DNA from: Myxococcales bacterium
GTDB taxonomy: Bacteria; Myxococcota; Polyangia; Fen-1088
Direction of reading: 5' to 3'
DNA: 7,097 bases
Assembly (NCBI GenBank): GCA_003159055.1
Contig: PMLH01000500.1
Coordinates: 1 to 7,097 of the forward strand
Shown: positions 1 to 5,619 of the stretch, in pieces
How positions within the stretch are numbered: position 1 is the stretch's first letter
How the letters are laid out: every line of letters starts with the position of its first letter
The notes under the pieces: generated by a model
The model's database searches: none
The model's input: the letters and a program-made list of their open reading frames with translations, nothing else
What the model was told of the DNA's origin: nothing
Made by a program: the position numbers and the translations under genes

Positions 1-965
1 TGGCGTATTCGACCCTGCTGCGCATTTTTCCCATGTTCCTGTTCGTGGCTCCCGCGCTGGCGATGGGCTACCACTACTTCAAGCACCGGCAGCTTGAACG
101 GCGCTTCCTGCGCTTCTTCATGGGCGCCGCACTTGCCGTGGCGGTCCTCCTGCCGGTCAGCGTGGTGACCGCTGGCGGTGTCGGTTCCTATTCCGCCTTT
201 ATCCACAACACTCTGAAGCACCAGGGGACGCCGCTTACCAACTATATGGGCCTTCGCACGGTGGTGGACTACCGCCCCTCCGAGGTCGGGCGGCTTATGC
301 GCAACGACCGCCTTGTGGATCCGTGGAGCCGCTGGAAGGACGCGCGAATCAAGAGCTTCCGCGAAGCCAAGCCGCTCTATTTCGGCATCATCATTTGCTA
401 TGTGGTGCTGATGGGGCTGGCCGTGCGGCGCGCGGATCCGTGGGAGGCGATAGCCCTATCAACGACCTTCATCGCGTTCGGGGTCGAGCTAACTTGCTAC
501 TACTACGCCTTCGTCCTTGTCGTCGGCTTGCTCTATTCGAAGCACGAGATAGCAGGACGGTGGCTGCTCGCCGTGACGGCGTTCACCACCTTCATCGGGT
601 TGGCGCCCATTCAGGGCCTTCCCGCGTGGCTTGGCAAGGTCCTGCCGGCGTCGATCCGCAACGCGGCTGCCCTGAAGAATTTCGGCATGCCGACGGGCCT
701 CGACGAGCAATACACCTGGATGTCGCTGGCCACCCTGTTCGGCTTCGTCATGATCGCCTGGGACATGATGGCCGCACGCCAAGCTGCTTTGGCGCCTGCC
801 AACCCGAAGGCGGACATCCAGCCGGCCAGCACGCCCGAGCTGCACGACGCCGAAGAGGCGGACGACGACGACAAGGACGCAAAGGCCGCCAAAGCGGAGC
901 AACCGGTCTGGCGTGAGCGCATCGAGCGTCGTGTGAGCGGAGGCAAACGCAAGAAGCGCCGGTAG
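1..965 (+). CDS. Polytopic membrane protein, 3' part (possibly GT-C/GT87-like glycosyltransferase)
   Basis: The reading frame is open from the left edge (first full codon at 3) to a TAG at 963-965, so the true start lies outside the window; the ATG at 33 sits inside a hydrophobic stretch and is probably internal. Counting from that Met, membrane segments are visible at about -3 to 12, 28-48, 114-132, 138-168 (perhaps two), 176-192 and 228-246. A loop at about 53-75 carries SAFIHNTLKHQG and TNYMGL, which loosely recalls the loop and Asn pattern of GT87-type polyprenyl-phosphate-sugar mannosyltransferases; this is a weak resemblance, not an identification. After the last membrane segment comes a 60-residue soluble tail that is first Ala/Pro-rich, then acidic (EEADDDDKD, 274-282), then strongly basic (ending GGKRKKRR). 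It is followed by a terminator-like hairpin, so it is probably the last gene of its transcript. It is certainly an integral membrane protein; the function is uncertain. Confidence 0.8.
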   Translation, partial: AYSTLLRIFPMFLFVAPALAMGYHYFKHRQLERRFLRFFMGAALAVAVLLPVSVVTAGGVGSYSAFIHNTLKHQGTPLTNYMGLRTVVDYRPSEVGRLMRNDRLVDPWSRWKDARIKSFREAKPLYFGIIICYVVLMGLAVRRADPWEAIALSTTFIAFGVELTCYYYAFVLVVGLLYSKHEIAGRWLLAVTAFTTFIGLAPIQGLPAWLGKVLPASIRNAAALKNFGMPTGLDEQYTWMSLATLFGFVMIAWDMMAARQAALAPANPKADIQPASTPELHDAEEADDDDKDAKAAKAEQPVWRERIERRVSGGKRKKRR

Positions 966-1047
966 CGGGAACTGAAGACCAGACCAGGTTGAACTGCGCA
1001 GGATGACCGACCTGCGCACCAACCAGTAGACGAGGAATAAGGCCTAG

Positions 1048-1080
1048 CGAGAACGGATCCAGTCGGATCCGCTCTCGTTT
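1048..1080 (+). terminator. Rho-independent terminator after the membrane protein gene
   Basis: The arms at 1048-1060 and 1065-1077 are inverted repeats of 13 bp with one A/C mismatch and an AGTC loop. Each arm contains GGATCC. The 3' arm is followed by TTTGCTTCC, a short and imperfect T-rich tract. It lies 83 bp after the stop at 965 and before the facing minus-strand gene, as expected for a terminator. The weak T tract is the main reservation. Confidence 0.6.
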
Positions 1081-1116
1081 GCTTCCTGTTCATGCGCCGA
1101 CGAACACAATGACCTT

Positions 1117-1147
1117 CACCGGACCCGGCGCTAGGCTGGGCCCGGTG
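1117..1147 (-). terminator. GC-rich hairpin, possible terminator of the H1-like gene
   Basis: Arms at 1117-1129 and 1135-1147 (CACCGGACCCGGC and GCTGGGCCCGGTG) pair over 13 positions with one A/C mismatch and one G/T wobble, enclosing a 5-nt loop. The hairpin starts about 30 bp beyond the minus-strand stop at 1178. On the minus strand it is followed by AAGGTCATTGTGTTC, which is not a true U tract, so intrinsic termination is only plausible. Confidence 0.35.
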
Positions 1148-1177
1148 CTCGTGTGCATTCGGCCTTCCGGCCGCGGA

Positions 1178-1519
1178 CTAGCGCCGCTTCTTCTTGGCCG
1201 GCTTCTTGGCAGCGGCCTTCTTCTTGGCCGGCTTCTTGGCAGCGGCCTTCTTCTTAGCCGGCTTCCTAGCCACTTTGGCGGCCGCCTTCTTTCGCTTCTG
1301 GCCGCCGACCGCTCGCTTGGCGCGCGAGACGTCGCCGTCTTTGTCGACGAAGTAGATGTAGTTGTAGTCCATCTCAAAGCCGCCGTCGGCCACCTTTTCT
1401 GGCTTGCCCTTGGGAACCCCCGGCTGCTTGCGACGGACCTGCCATACATCTCCGTCTTTCACATAGAGCATGAAGTCCTTGTTGCGAGCGATGCCTAGCT
1501 TCTTGACTTTCTCGGCCAT
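1178..1519 (-). CDS. Small basic protein with KDGDV repeats and histone H1-like Lys/Ala/Pro tail
   Basis: A 113-residue protein starting at the ATG at 1519, chosen because GGAGGG lies 8 nt upstream and a sigma70-type promoter sits further up; longer in-frame readings run into the next gene. Residues 1-70 form a small domain with two similar segments: YVKDGDVWQVRRK (about 19-31) and YFVDKDGDVSRAKR (about 56-69). They look like two beta-hairpin units with a conserved (K)DGDV turn and a following basic strand. From residue 75 the protein is almost only Lys, Ala, Pro and Arg, with KKPAKKKAAA repeated. Such tails are known from eukaryotic H1 and from bacterial H1-like and AlgP-type proteins, and bind DNA non-specifically. 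I infer a nucleoid-associated or other nucleic-acid-binding role; the N-terminal domain matches no family I can name. It has no signal peptide or membrane segment. Confidence 0.85.
   Translation of the reverse strand: MAEKVKKLGIARNKDFMLYVKDGDVWQVRRKQPGVPKGKPEKVADGGFEMDYNYIYFVDKDGDVSRAKRAVGGQKRKKAAAKVARKPAKKKAAAKKPAKKKAAAKKPAKKKRR
1187..1270 (-). repeat. 30-bp tandem repeat encoding the Lys/Ala/Pro tail
   Basis: Bases 1191-1220 and 1221-1250 are identical 30-bp units. A third unit (1251-1270) is partial and slightly diverged, and 4 bases of a further copy precede them at 1187-1190. Each unit encodes KKPAKKKAAA on the minus strand. Perfect identity at the DNA level, including third codon positions, indicates recent duplication and possible length variation between strains. 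Confidence 0.9.
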
Positions 1520-1526
1520 TACTCCG

Positions 1527-1532
1527 CCCTCC
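1527..1532 (-). promoter_or_regulatory. Shine-Dalgarno site of the H1-like gene
   Basis: GGAGGG on the minus strand, 8 nt before the ATG at 1519. It is one of only two clear Shine-Dalgarno sites in the window and fixes the start of this gene. Confidence 0.8.
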
Positions 1533-1565
1533 GTCTGGGTTTGTGGCGAACAGAAGATCAACCGC

Positions 1566-1593
1566 ATCGTAGCTGGGGGCCGGGGGCTGTCAA
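1566..1593 (-). promoter_or_regulatory. Sigma70-type promoter of the H1-like gene
   Basis: On the minus strand a perfect -35 TTGACA (1588-1593) is followed after 16 bp by TACGAT (1566-1571, 4 of 6 matches to TATAAT). The spacer is very GC-rich. Transcription would begin near 1559, giving a leader of about 40 nt that carries the Shine-Dalgarno site. It lies in the 100-bp gap after the methyltransferase gene, so the small gene can be expressed independently of it. Confidence 0.65.
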
Positions 1594-1619
1594 GCGCTTT
1601 CCGTCGGAGAGCATCGGCC

Positions 1620-2459
1620 TCAGATCGTGACCGCCAGGTAGACGTGTTCGTCCGCACCCTCGGGGTGGGTGGAGAGCAGGCGACCGTCGAAGCCGGCAAA
1701 GGCCTCGGTTGGGCGAAAACCACCGAGACGAAGCAGGCGATCGACATCGTCCGGCCACAATTGGCGATGGCACAGTCGAACCACGCGCTCGTCGCCCGCG
1801 GGACGGCCGTTTCCGTCGACGGGCTGGTAGTAGAGCCGCATGTGAAGCAGGCGTCGGCGCGGGTCGAAAACGTGGTTGGTCGTGTACACGAACCGCTGCC
1901 GCGTGACGGGGTGGCGAAAGGTCGTCCGGCCCCAGCGCCTGTTCGGATCTCGTCCGAGCCAAGCGACATCGGGGGGCAGAACGTCGAAGGCCAGCCAGCC
2001 GCCCTTGCACAGATTGGCCCGAGTTGTGCGGAGGAACCGCAGGAAGTCCTGGTCGGAAAGTAGGTGTTGAACGCTGTGAAAGGCGGCGATGGCCAGGCTT
2101 GCCCTGTGGTCGAGTGCGAAGCTGCGCATGTCTGCCTGCGCGAGCGAACATTGTGCCCGTCGACGCTCGGATAGCCGCGCCACACGGCGGGCGGCCGCCG
2201 CCAACATCTCGGGCGAGCGGTCGACGCCCGTGACCTGGTGCCCGTCGCGCACCAGCGGCAGAAGCAACCGGCCGGTTCCACAGGCAAGGTCGAGAATTGG
2301 CCCCTCGGCAAACTCCATCCGGTTCTGGGCCAGCCGCCGATAGAAGTTGATGTCGGCGCGGCGGCGCCGGTATTCGTAGTCGTAAAGCTCGGCATCGACG
2401 AACGGCTCGCGACAGCCAGCCTGTGCGTCGTTGCGAGAGAAGCTTTGGCGGGCTGTCAT
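1620..2459 (-). CDS. Class I SAM-dependent methyltransferase
   Basis: A 279-residue protein read from the ATG at 2459; earlier in-frame starts would overlap the divergent queC gene and add residues without family character. The N-terminal segment AELYDYEYRRRRADINFY (23-40) precedes a Rossmann-type methyltransferase core. Motif I is ILDLACGTGR (55-64), the acidic ribose-binding residue is D80 in VTGVD, QADMRSF (108-114) is the adenine-contacting region, and AFHSVQHLL (126-134) is the motif IV/post-motif area. A beta-rich C-terminal half (about 170-279) resembles the extra domain of small-molecule methyltransferases of the Methyltransf_25 type. The substrate cannot be read from the sequence. 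It is soluble, with no signal peptide. No Shine-Dalgarno site precedes the start. It lies 100 bp upstream of the H1-like gene on the same strand; co-transcription is possible but that gene has its own promoter. Confidence 0.88.
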   Translation of the reverse strand: MTARQSFSRNDAQAGCREPFVDAELYDYEYRRRRADINFYRRLAQNRMEFAEGPILDLACGTGRLLLPLVRDGHQVTGVDRSPEMLAAAARRVARLSERRRAQCSLAQADMRSFALDHRASLAIAAFHSVQHLLSDQDFLRFLRTTRANLCKGGWLAFDVLPPDVAWLGRDPNRRWGRTTFRHPVTRQRFVYTTNHVFDPRRRLLHMRLYYQPVDGNGRPAGDERVVRLCHRQLWPDDVDRLLRLGGFRPTEAFAGFDGRLLSTHPEGADEHVYLAVTI

Positions 2460-2466
2460 GCGCGGG

Positions 2467-2494
2467 AGTATGCAATAACCTCGGGTCATGCCAA
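2467..2494 (-). promoter_or_regulatory. Possible promoter of the methyltransferase gene, overlapping the queC start
   Basis: On the minus strand TTGGCA (2489-2494, 5 of 6 to TTGACA) is followed after 16 bp by CATACT (2467-2472, 4 of 6 to TATAAT). The -35 element lies within the first codons of queC. A start about 7 nt downstream would fall at the ATG (2459), so the mRNA would be leaderless or nearly so, matching the absent Shine-Dalgarno site. Confidence 0.4.
2471..2479 (+). promoter_or_regulatory. Possible extended -10 element of queC
   Basis: TGC followed by AATAAC (4 of 6 to TATAAT) forms an extended -10-like site ending 9 bp before the queC ATG. No good -35 is present at the proper distance (it would lie in the methyltransferase gene). 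Transcription would start at or next to the ATG. The match is weak. Confidence 0.25.
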
Positions 2495-3168
2495 CCATCG
2501 TGTTGCTTTCGGGCGGCCTCGATTCCGCCACGGTTCTTGCCCTTTGCCGTTCCGAGGGCAAGGAATGCCACGCGCTGAGCTTTCGCTACGGCCAACGGCA
2601 TGGCGTGGAAATCGAATCCGCGAAGCGAATTGCCCAAAACCTCGGGGCAGCATCGCACAGGATCTGTTCCATCGACGTCCAATGCTTGTCCGGCTCGGCG
2701 CTGATCGGGCAAGGCGAGGTTCCCAAGGGCCGCAGCGAACACGACATCGGCGCCGGCATTCCCTCCACCTACGTTCCGGCGCGAAACACGCTGTTTGCAG
2801 CACACGCCCTCGCGCTTGCAGAGTCCATCGGCGCCGACGAAATCGCGCTTGGGATCAACGCGCTCGACTACTCAGGCTATCCCGATTGCCGGCCGGAATG
2901 GCTGGCGGCGATGCAAGAGGTGGCTCGCCTCGGGACCAAGGTGGGCGTAGCCGGCCGGCCCATCCAGTTTGTCGCCCCGCTGGTTGCGATGGGCAAGGCC
3001 GATATTATTCGAAGAGGGGCCGCGCTTGGGGTCGATTACGGTGTGACGGTTTCTTGTTACGATCCCACGGCCGATGGATCGGCGTGCGGCGAATGTGACT
3101 CGTGCATCTTGCGCCGGCGTGGCTTCGAGCAGGCGGGCGTCTCGGATCCAACGAGGTATCGACGCTGA
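2488..3168 (+). CDS. queC: 7-cyano-7-deazaguanine synthase QueC
   Basis: A full-length 226-residue QueC. The enzyme converts 7-carboxy-7-deazaguanine, ammonia and ATP into preQ0, the precursor of queuosine in tRNA and of deazapurine modifications in DNA, in the cytoplasm. The PP-loop ATP pyrophosphatase motif SGGLDSAT is at 8-15, the FRYGQRH segment follows at about 32-38, and VPARNT and the LGINALDYSGYPDCRPE region match the family. The zinc site at the C-terminus is complete: Cys190, then CGECDSC supplying Cys200, Cys203 and Cys206. Length is normal for the family. The ATG at 2488 directly precedes the PP-loop strand, as in other QueC proteins. There is no Shine-Dalgarno site. No queD, queE or queF lies next to it in the window, so the pathway partners must be elsewhere. 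It converges on pcnB. Confidence 0.97.
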   Translation: MPTIVLLSGGLDSATVLALCRSEGKECHALSFRYGQRHGVEIESAKRIAQNLGAASHRICSIDVQCLSGSALIGQGEVPKGRSEHDIGAGIPSTYVPARNTLFAAHALALAESIGADEIALGINALDYSGYPDCRPEWLAAMQEVARLGTKVGVAGRPIQFVAPLVAMGKADIIRRGAALGVDYGVTVSCYDPTADGSACGECDSCILRRRGFEQAGVSDPTRYRR

Positions 3169-3181
3169 CTTGATTCGATCG

Positions 3182-3258
3182 GGAACCGGCAGCCGGAACC
3201 GAATCCGGAACCGGATCCGGCGGCGGATCCGGCCATCGGCCACCGGTTCCGGCGCCGG
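3182..3258. repeat. Degenerate GGAACC/GGATCC hexamer repeats and inverted repeats between queC and pcnB
   Basis: Six hexamers in tandem occupy 3195-3230: GGAACC, GAATCC, GGAACC, GGATCC, GGCGGC, GGATCC; read as 12-bp units they are three imperfect copies (3193-3228). A further GGAACC is at 3182-3187. CCGGAACCGG (3205-3214) is a perfect inverted match to CCGGTTCCGG (3243-3252), and CCGGCGCCGG (3249-3258) is a palindrome. The block fills nearly all the space between the converging stops at 3168 and 3263, so it may act as a bidirectional transcription barrier. No T tract follows on either strand, so it is not a canonical terminator. Confidence 0.75.
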
Positions 3259-3262
3259 TATA

Positions 3263-4831
3263 TCAATCCGAGCAGACGGACCAGCGACCGCCGAAGCCGC
3301 CGCGGCCTAGAAAAGCGGGGCGCGACATGGGGAGCGGTCCCAGATCGGCGAGGTCGGGAATGGGCGTGCGAATCGCGGGACCGGGCGCCCATGGAGGCGT
3401 TCTTTCTTCCCGCAGGGAGCGTTCTGGTGCGCTGCTGTTGATGGCGGCCTGGCCGTCGGGACGACGATCGTTTCGATCATTTCGGTCATTCCGATCATTG
3501 CGGCCGTTTCGTCGCTCGTCTTGCCGTTCGTTCTGCCCAGAGCGGCCGCGGCGATCGCGGTGTTCGCGACCCGAGCCACCGTCGACGTCGACCATCAGCT
3601 CGGGCGGCAACTCCTCGTCGGCGGCCACGGCCTCCGCCACGGGATTCACGGTTGCTGCCAGATCTTCGGGCAGCGTCCAGTCCTCGGCGCGAGCAACGAT
3701 GGCGGCGAGCCAGACCGCATCTTGGTAGAAGGGTCGGCCGCTTAGCCGCGACGGGCGGCGCCTCGGCGGGTTGGACGGCAGAAGGTAGCGCAAGGTCAGA
3801 AGGATCTGCCGGCACAGCTCCGAATCGCGCCGCGAAGCCTTGAGCCGTGCAAGGATGGGCTCGACCGATTGTCCGACGATCTGGGCAATGTTCTGGGACG
3901 GCTGCCCATCCGGGGACAGCACGTCGCGAAGCGGGGGCAAGAGGAAGGTCGCCAGAATCATGGCATCTGATGGGGTCTTCCCGCGCGTGGCGATCGATTC
4001 GTCGAGGGCGGTCAGGTACGCCCAGAAGCGCTGGATGCGCTGCTTGACCTCGGGGTCGTCGCTTTGATTGCTCCAGGCCTGCGCCAGCTCGGGCAGCAAG
4101 AACTCGAGCAATCCGGTTTCCACGAGCAGCTCGAACGATCGCCGAGCCGCGCCTGCGCGCAACAGCCGGTAGAACTCCTCGGTCACGCGCGCCTGCGCGC
4201 ACTTGGCCAACTCGGCCTTGTGGTCCATCATGCGCCGGTAGGTTTCGCCCTCGATGGTCAGGTCGCATCGCGCGGCGAATTTCACGGCGCGCAGAATACG
4301 AACCGGGTCTTCGCGGAAGCGAATGTCGGGATCCCCGATGGTGCGCACCAGGCGCGCTTCCAGATCGGGCAGGCCGGCTACGTGGTCGATGACTTGGGCC
4401 GACTCGACATCGAAGAACAGCCCGTTGATGGTGAAATCCCGACGACGGGCGTCCTCCTCTGCGGTTCCGAAGACGTTGTCGTGGCGAATGAGCAGGTCGG
4501 TGTTTTGTGGCTCGCCATTCCCGTTTGTGTCTGCCGGCTGCTCGTCTTCGATGGCGCGGGGATTTGCCCTGAAGGTCGCGGTCTCGATGATCTTGCGACC
4601 GAAAAACACGTGCGCCAGGCGGAAGCGGCGCCCGATGATGCGGCAATTGCGAAAGCAGCGGCGAATCTCGTTGGGCGTCGCCGACGTGGCGACGTCGAAA
4701 TCCTTCGGCTTGCGGCCGAGCAGAAGATCGCGCACGCAACCGCCGACCAGGTAGGCCTTGTGCTGGTAGCGACGCAGGCGCTGAACGACTCGCAGCGCGT
4801 CGGGATCGATCTGATCCAAGCGTATTTCCAT
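3263..4831 (-). CDS. pcnB: Poly(A) polymerase PcnB with Arg-rich C-terminal tail
   Basis: A 522-residue class II nucleotidyltransferase from the ATG at 4831; EIRLDQIDPDALRVVQRL aligns with the N-terminus of E. coli PcnB. A TTG at 4870 would add 13 residues with no family match. Seen: LVGGCVRDLLLG (28-39), catalytic carboxylates in KDFD (D44, D46), and IIGRRFRLAHVFF (65-77), the signature that separates bacterial poly(A) polymerases from CCA-adding enzymes. DNVFGTAEEDARRRDFTING (118-137) and the RFREDPVRILRAVKFAARC neck region (171-189) also fit. PcnB adds 3' A tails that promote RNA decay. After about residue 415 comes a roughly 100-residue low-complexity tail rich in Arg, Asn, Asp and Gly with four NDR repeats, then a Pro-rich end. 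E. coli PcnB also ends in a basic RNA-binding tail, but this one is longer and repetitive. An insert at about 91-113 (NGNGEPQN) looks like a surface loop. No Shine-Dalgarno site is seen. A same-strand gene ends 86 bp upstream. Confidence 0.93.
   Translation of the reverse strand: MEIRLDQIDPDALRVVQRLRRYQHKAYLVGGCVRDLLLGRKPKDFDVATSATPNEIRRCFRNCRIIGRRFRLAHVFFGRKIIETATFRANPRAIEDEQPADTNGNGEPQNTDLLIRHDNVFGTAEEDARRRDFTINGLFFDVESAQVIDHVAGLPDLEARLVRTIGDPDIRFREDPVRILRAVKFAARCDLTIEGETYRRMMDHKAELAKCAQARVTEEFYRLLRAGAARRSFELLVETGLLEFLLPELAQAWSNQSDDPEVKQRIQRFWAYLTALDESIATRGKTPSDAMILATFLLPPLRDVLSPDGQPSQNIAQIVGQSVEPILARLKASRRDSELCRQILLTLRYLLPSNPPRRRPSRLSGRPFYQDAVWLAAIVARAEDWTLPEDLAATVNPVAEAVAADEELPPELMVDVDGGSGREHRDRRGRSGQNERQDERRNGRNDRNDRNDRNDRRPDGQAAINSSAPERSLREERTPPWAPGPAIRTPIPDLADLGPLPMSRPAFLGRGGFGGRWSVCSD
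3464..3499 (-). repeat. 9-bp repeats encoding four Asn-Asp-Arg triplets in PcnB
   Basis: Four 9-bp units encode NDR at residues 445-456. The units differ mostly at synonymous positions (Asp GAT/GAC, Arg CGA/CGG/CGT, Asn AAT/AAC), which suggests they are older than the 30-bp repeat at 1187-1270 and are kept at the protein level. Confidence 0.85.
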
Positions 4832-4917
4832 GGGATCACATGCCGTACCATGTTGGCTGGGCACGAGCAAGGAATCCGGACAGCGCCGGTTGAATTTGAT
4901 GGAAACCCTGCGATCGG

Positions 4918-5523
4918 CTACGGCCTCAAGGGAAGCAGCTCGTTCTTGGGGTGCTCCGGCGGGGTTACGCCTTCCAACATTGCGGGTTTGGCCTTGCCCG
5001 CAAGGACCATCGCGCTAGCTGGTGCGGAAGGGTTGGCAACGTGATGGCGCAGCTTGACCAGCAGCAATGTCAGCAAGAACGTCACCAGGGCCACTGCAAG
5101 AACCAGAAGAATATTGCGCGCCAGAGGATCGCGAGGAATGTCGAGATTCTTGTCACCGGCCGACAGTTGGCTTTGCGACACGAAGCGTCCGCTCTTGGTC
5201 CAGCGTCCCAGAAATAGAGCCAGCCGGCTTTTGCTAGGGCGCGATGGCCTGCGCGATGGCAACTCGGCCGTGGTTTCCTCCGGCTGGTAGACGGGGACCG
5301 CCGCGCGCGACCTTGGAGTCAGCGCGCGTGGAATCGGCGTGGGAAGGGCCCGCGCCACCGGGACTGTCGCTGATGGCACCGGGCGGCCGGGCGGCGCCGA
5401 TGCCGGCGGCATCTGCAGATGGAGGTCGCGGCCTAGGATGGTCCGCGCACCACGAGCCTCGTCCGAGTCGGGTGGCTCGGAGCCATCGCCAGCGAAGCCG
5501 AATCTAGTCTTGGCACCGGACAT
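4918..5523 (-). CDS. Single-pass membrane protein of unknown function
   Basis: A 201-residue protein from the ATG at 5523 to a TAG at 4918. I do not recognise a family. Residues 1-100 are Pro/Ala/Arg-rich and probably disordered (runs such as PVPSATVPVARALPTPIP), with a short motif GARTILGRDLHLQ at 25-37. A more ordered basic region (SRLALFLGRWTKSGRFVSQ, 99-117) precedes one clear membrane segment, NILLVLAVALVTFLLTLLLVKL (137-158), flanked by RDPLAR before and KLRHH after. The last 40 residues are Pro/Ala-rich. With positive charge on both sides, topology is unclear. There is no N-terminal signal peptide. It lies 86 bp upstream of pcnB on the same strand and may be co-transcribed. No Shine-Dalgarno site is visible. 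Uninterrupted reading, the membrane segment and the lack of a better gene on the other strand support it as real. Confidence 0.7.
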   Translation of the reverse strand: MSGAKTRFGFAGDGSEPPDSDEARGARTILGRDLHLQMPPASAPPGRPVPSATVPVARALPTPIPRALTPRSRAAVPVYQPEETTAELPSRRPSRPSKSRLALFLGRWTKSGRFVSQSQLSAGDKNLDIPRDPLARNILLVLAVALVTFLLTLLLVKLRHHVANPSAPASAMVLAGKAKPAMLEGVTPPEHPKNELLPLRP

Positions 5524-5583
5524 GCTAACTCTAGACTACCAGGCCGCGCCCTGGGCGGCCATCTGGTCCAGTCTTGAGCGCTG

Positions 5584-5592
5584 TGGGATAGT
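5584..5592 (+). promoter_or_regulatory. Possible extended -10 promoter element for the gshB-like gene
   Basis: TGG followed by GATAGT (4 of 6 to TATAAT) is an extended -10-like element 27 bp before the ATG at 5620. The -35 position (TGGTCC, 5564-5569) matches only 3 of 6. It lies in the 96-bp divergent gap between the membrane protein gene (start 5523) and this gene. A start near 5599 would leave a leader of about 20 nt without a Shine-Dalgarno site. Confidence 0.3.
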
Positions 5593-5619
5593 GGCCCCAA
5601 GCCTCGCCCCCTGCAACCC

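Noticed and set aside
1178..2395. 405-codon minus-strand frame that would fuse sequence from the methyltransferase region to the H1-like protein
   Set aside because: The upstream part is an out-of-frame reading of the methyltransferase. The internal ATG at 1519 has its own Shine-Dalgarno site and promoter, so only the last 113 codons are a gene.
2460..2561. Extended methyltransferase N-terminus starting at 2561
   Set aside because: It would overlap queC by over 70 bp, and the extra residues lack family similarity. The ATG at 2459 gives a protein beginning just before the conserved AELYDYEYRRRR segment.
2238..3098. 286-codon plus-strand frame overlapping the methyltransferase and queC
   Set aside because: It is a different frame from queC, antisense to the methyltransferase, and shows no family features; a shadow of real genes.
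1620..3168. Methyltransferase plus queC as a possible DNA 7-deazaguanine modification cluster
   Set aside because: The methyltransferase looks like a small-molecule enzyme and no dpdA-type transglycosylase or other dpd gene is visible; queC alone indicates ordinary queuosine synthesis.
3181..3262. Array between queC and pcnB considered as a CRISPR or short-ORF remnant
   Set aside because: Units are 6-12 bp, contiguous and without spacers, which excludes CRISPR. GSG-like translations in several frames follow from the hexamer period, not from a gene.
4064..5044. 326-codon plus-strand open frame opposite pcnB
   Set aside because: It lies antisense to the well-supported pcnB gene and the next gene's 3' end. 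Its translation shows no fold or motif and mirrors pcnB codons; long antisense frames are common in GC-rich DNA.
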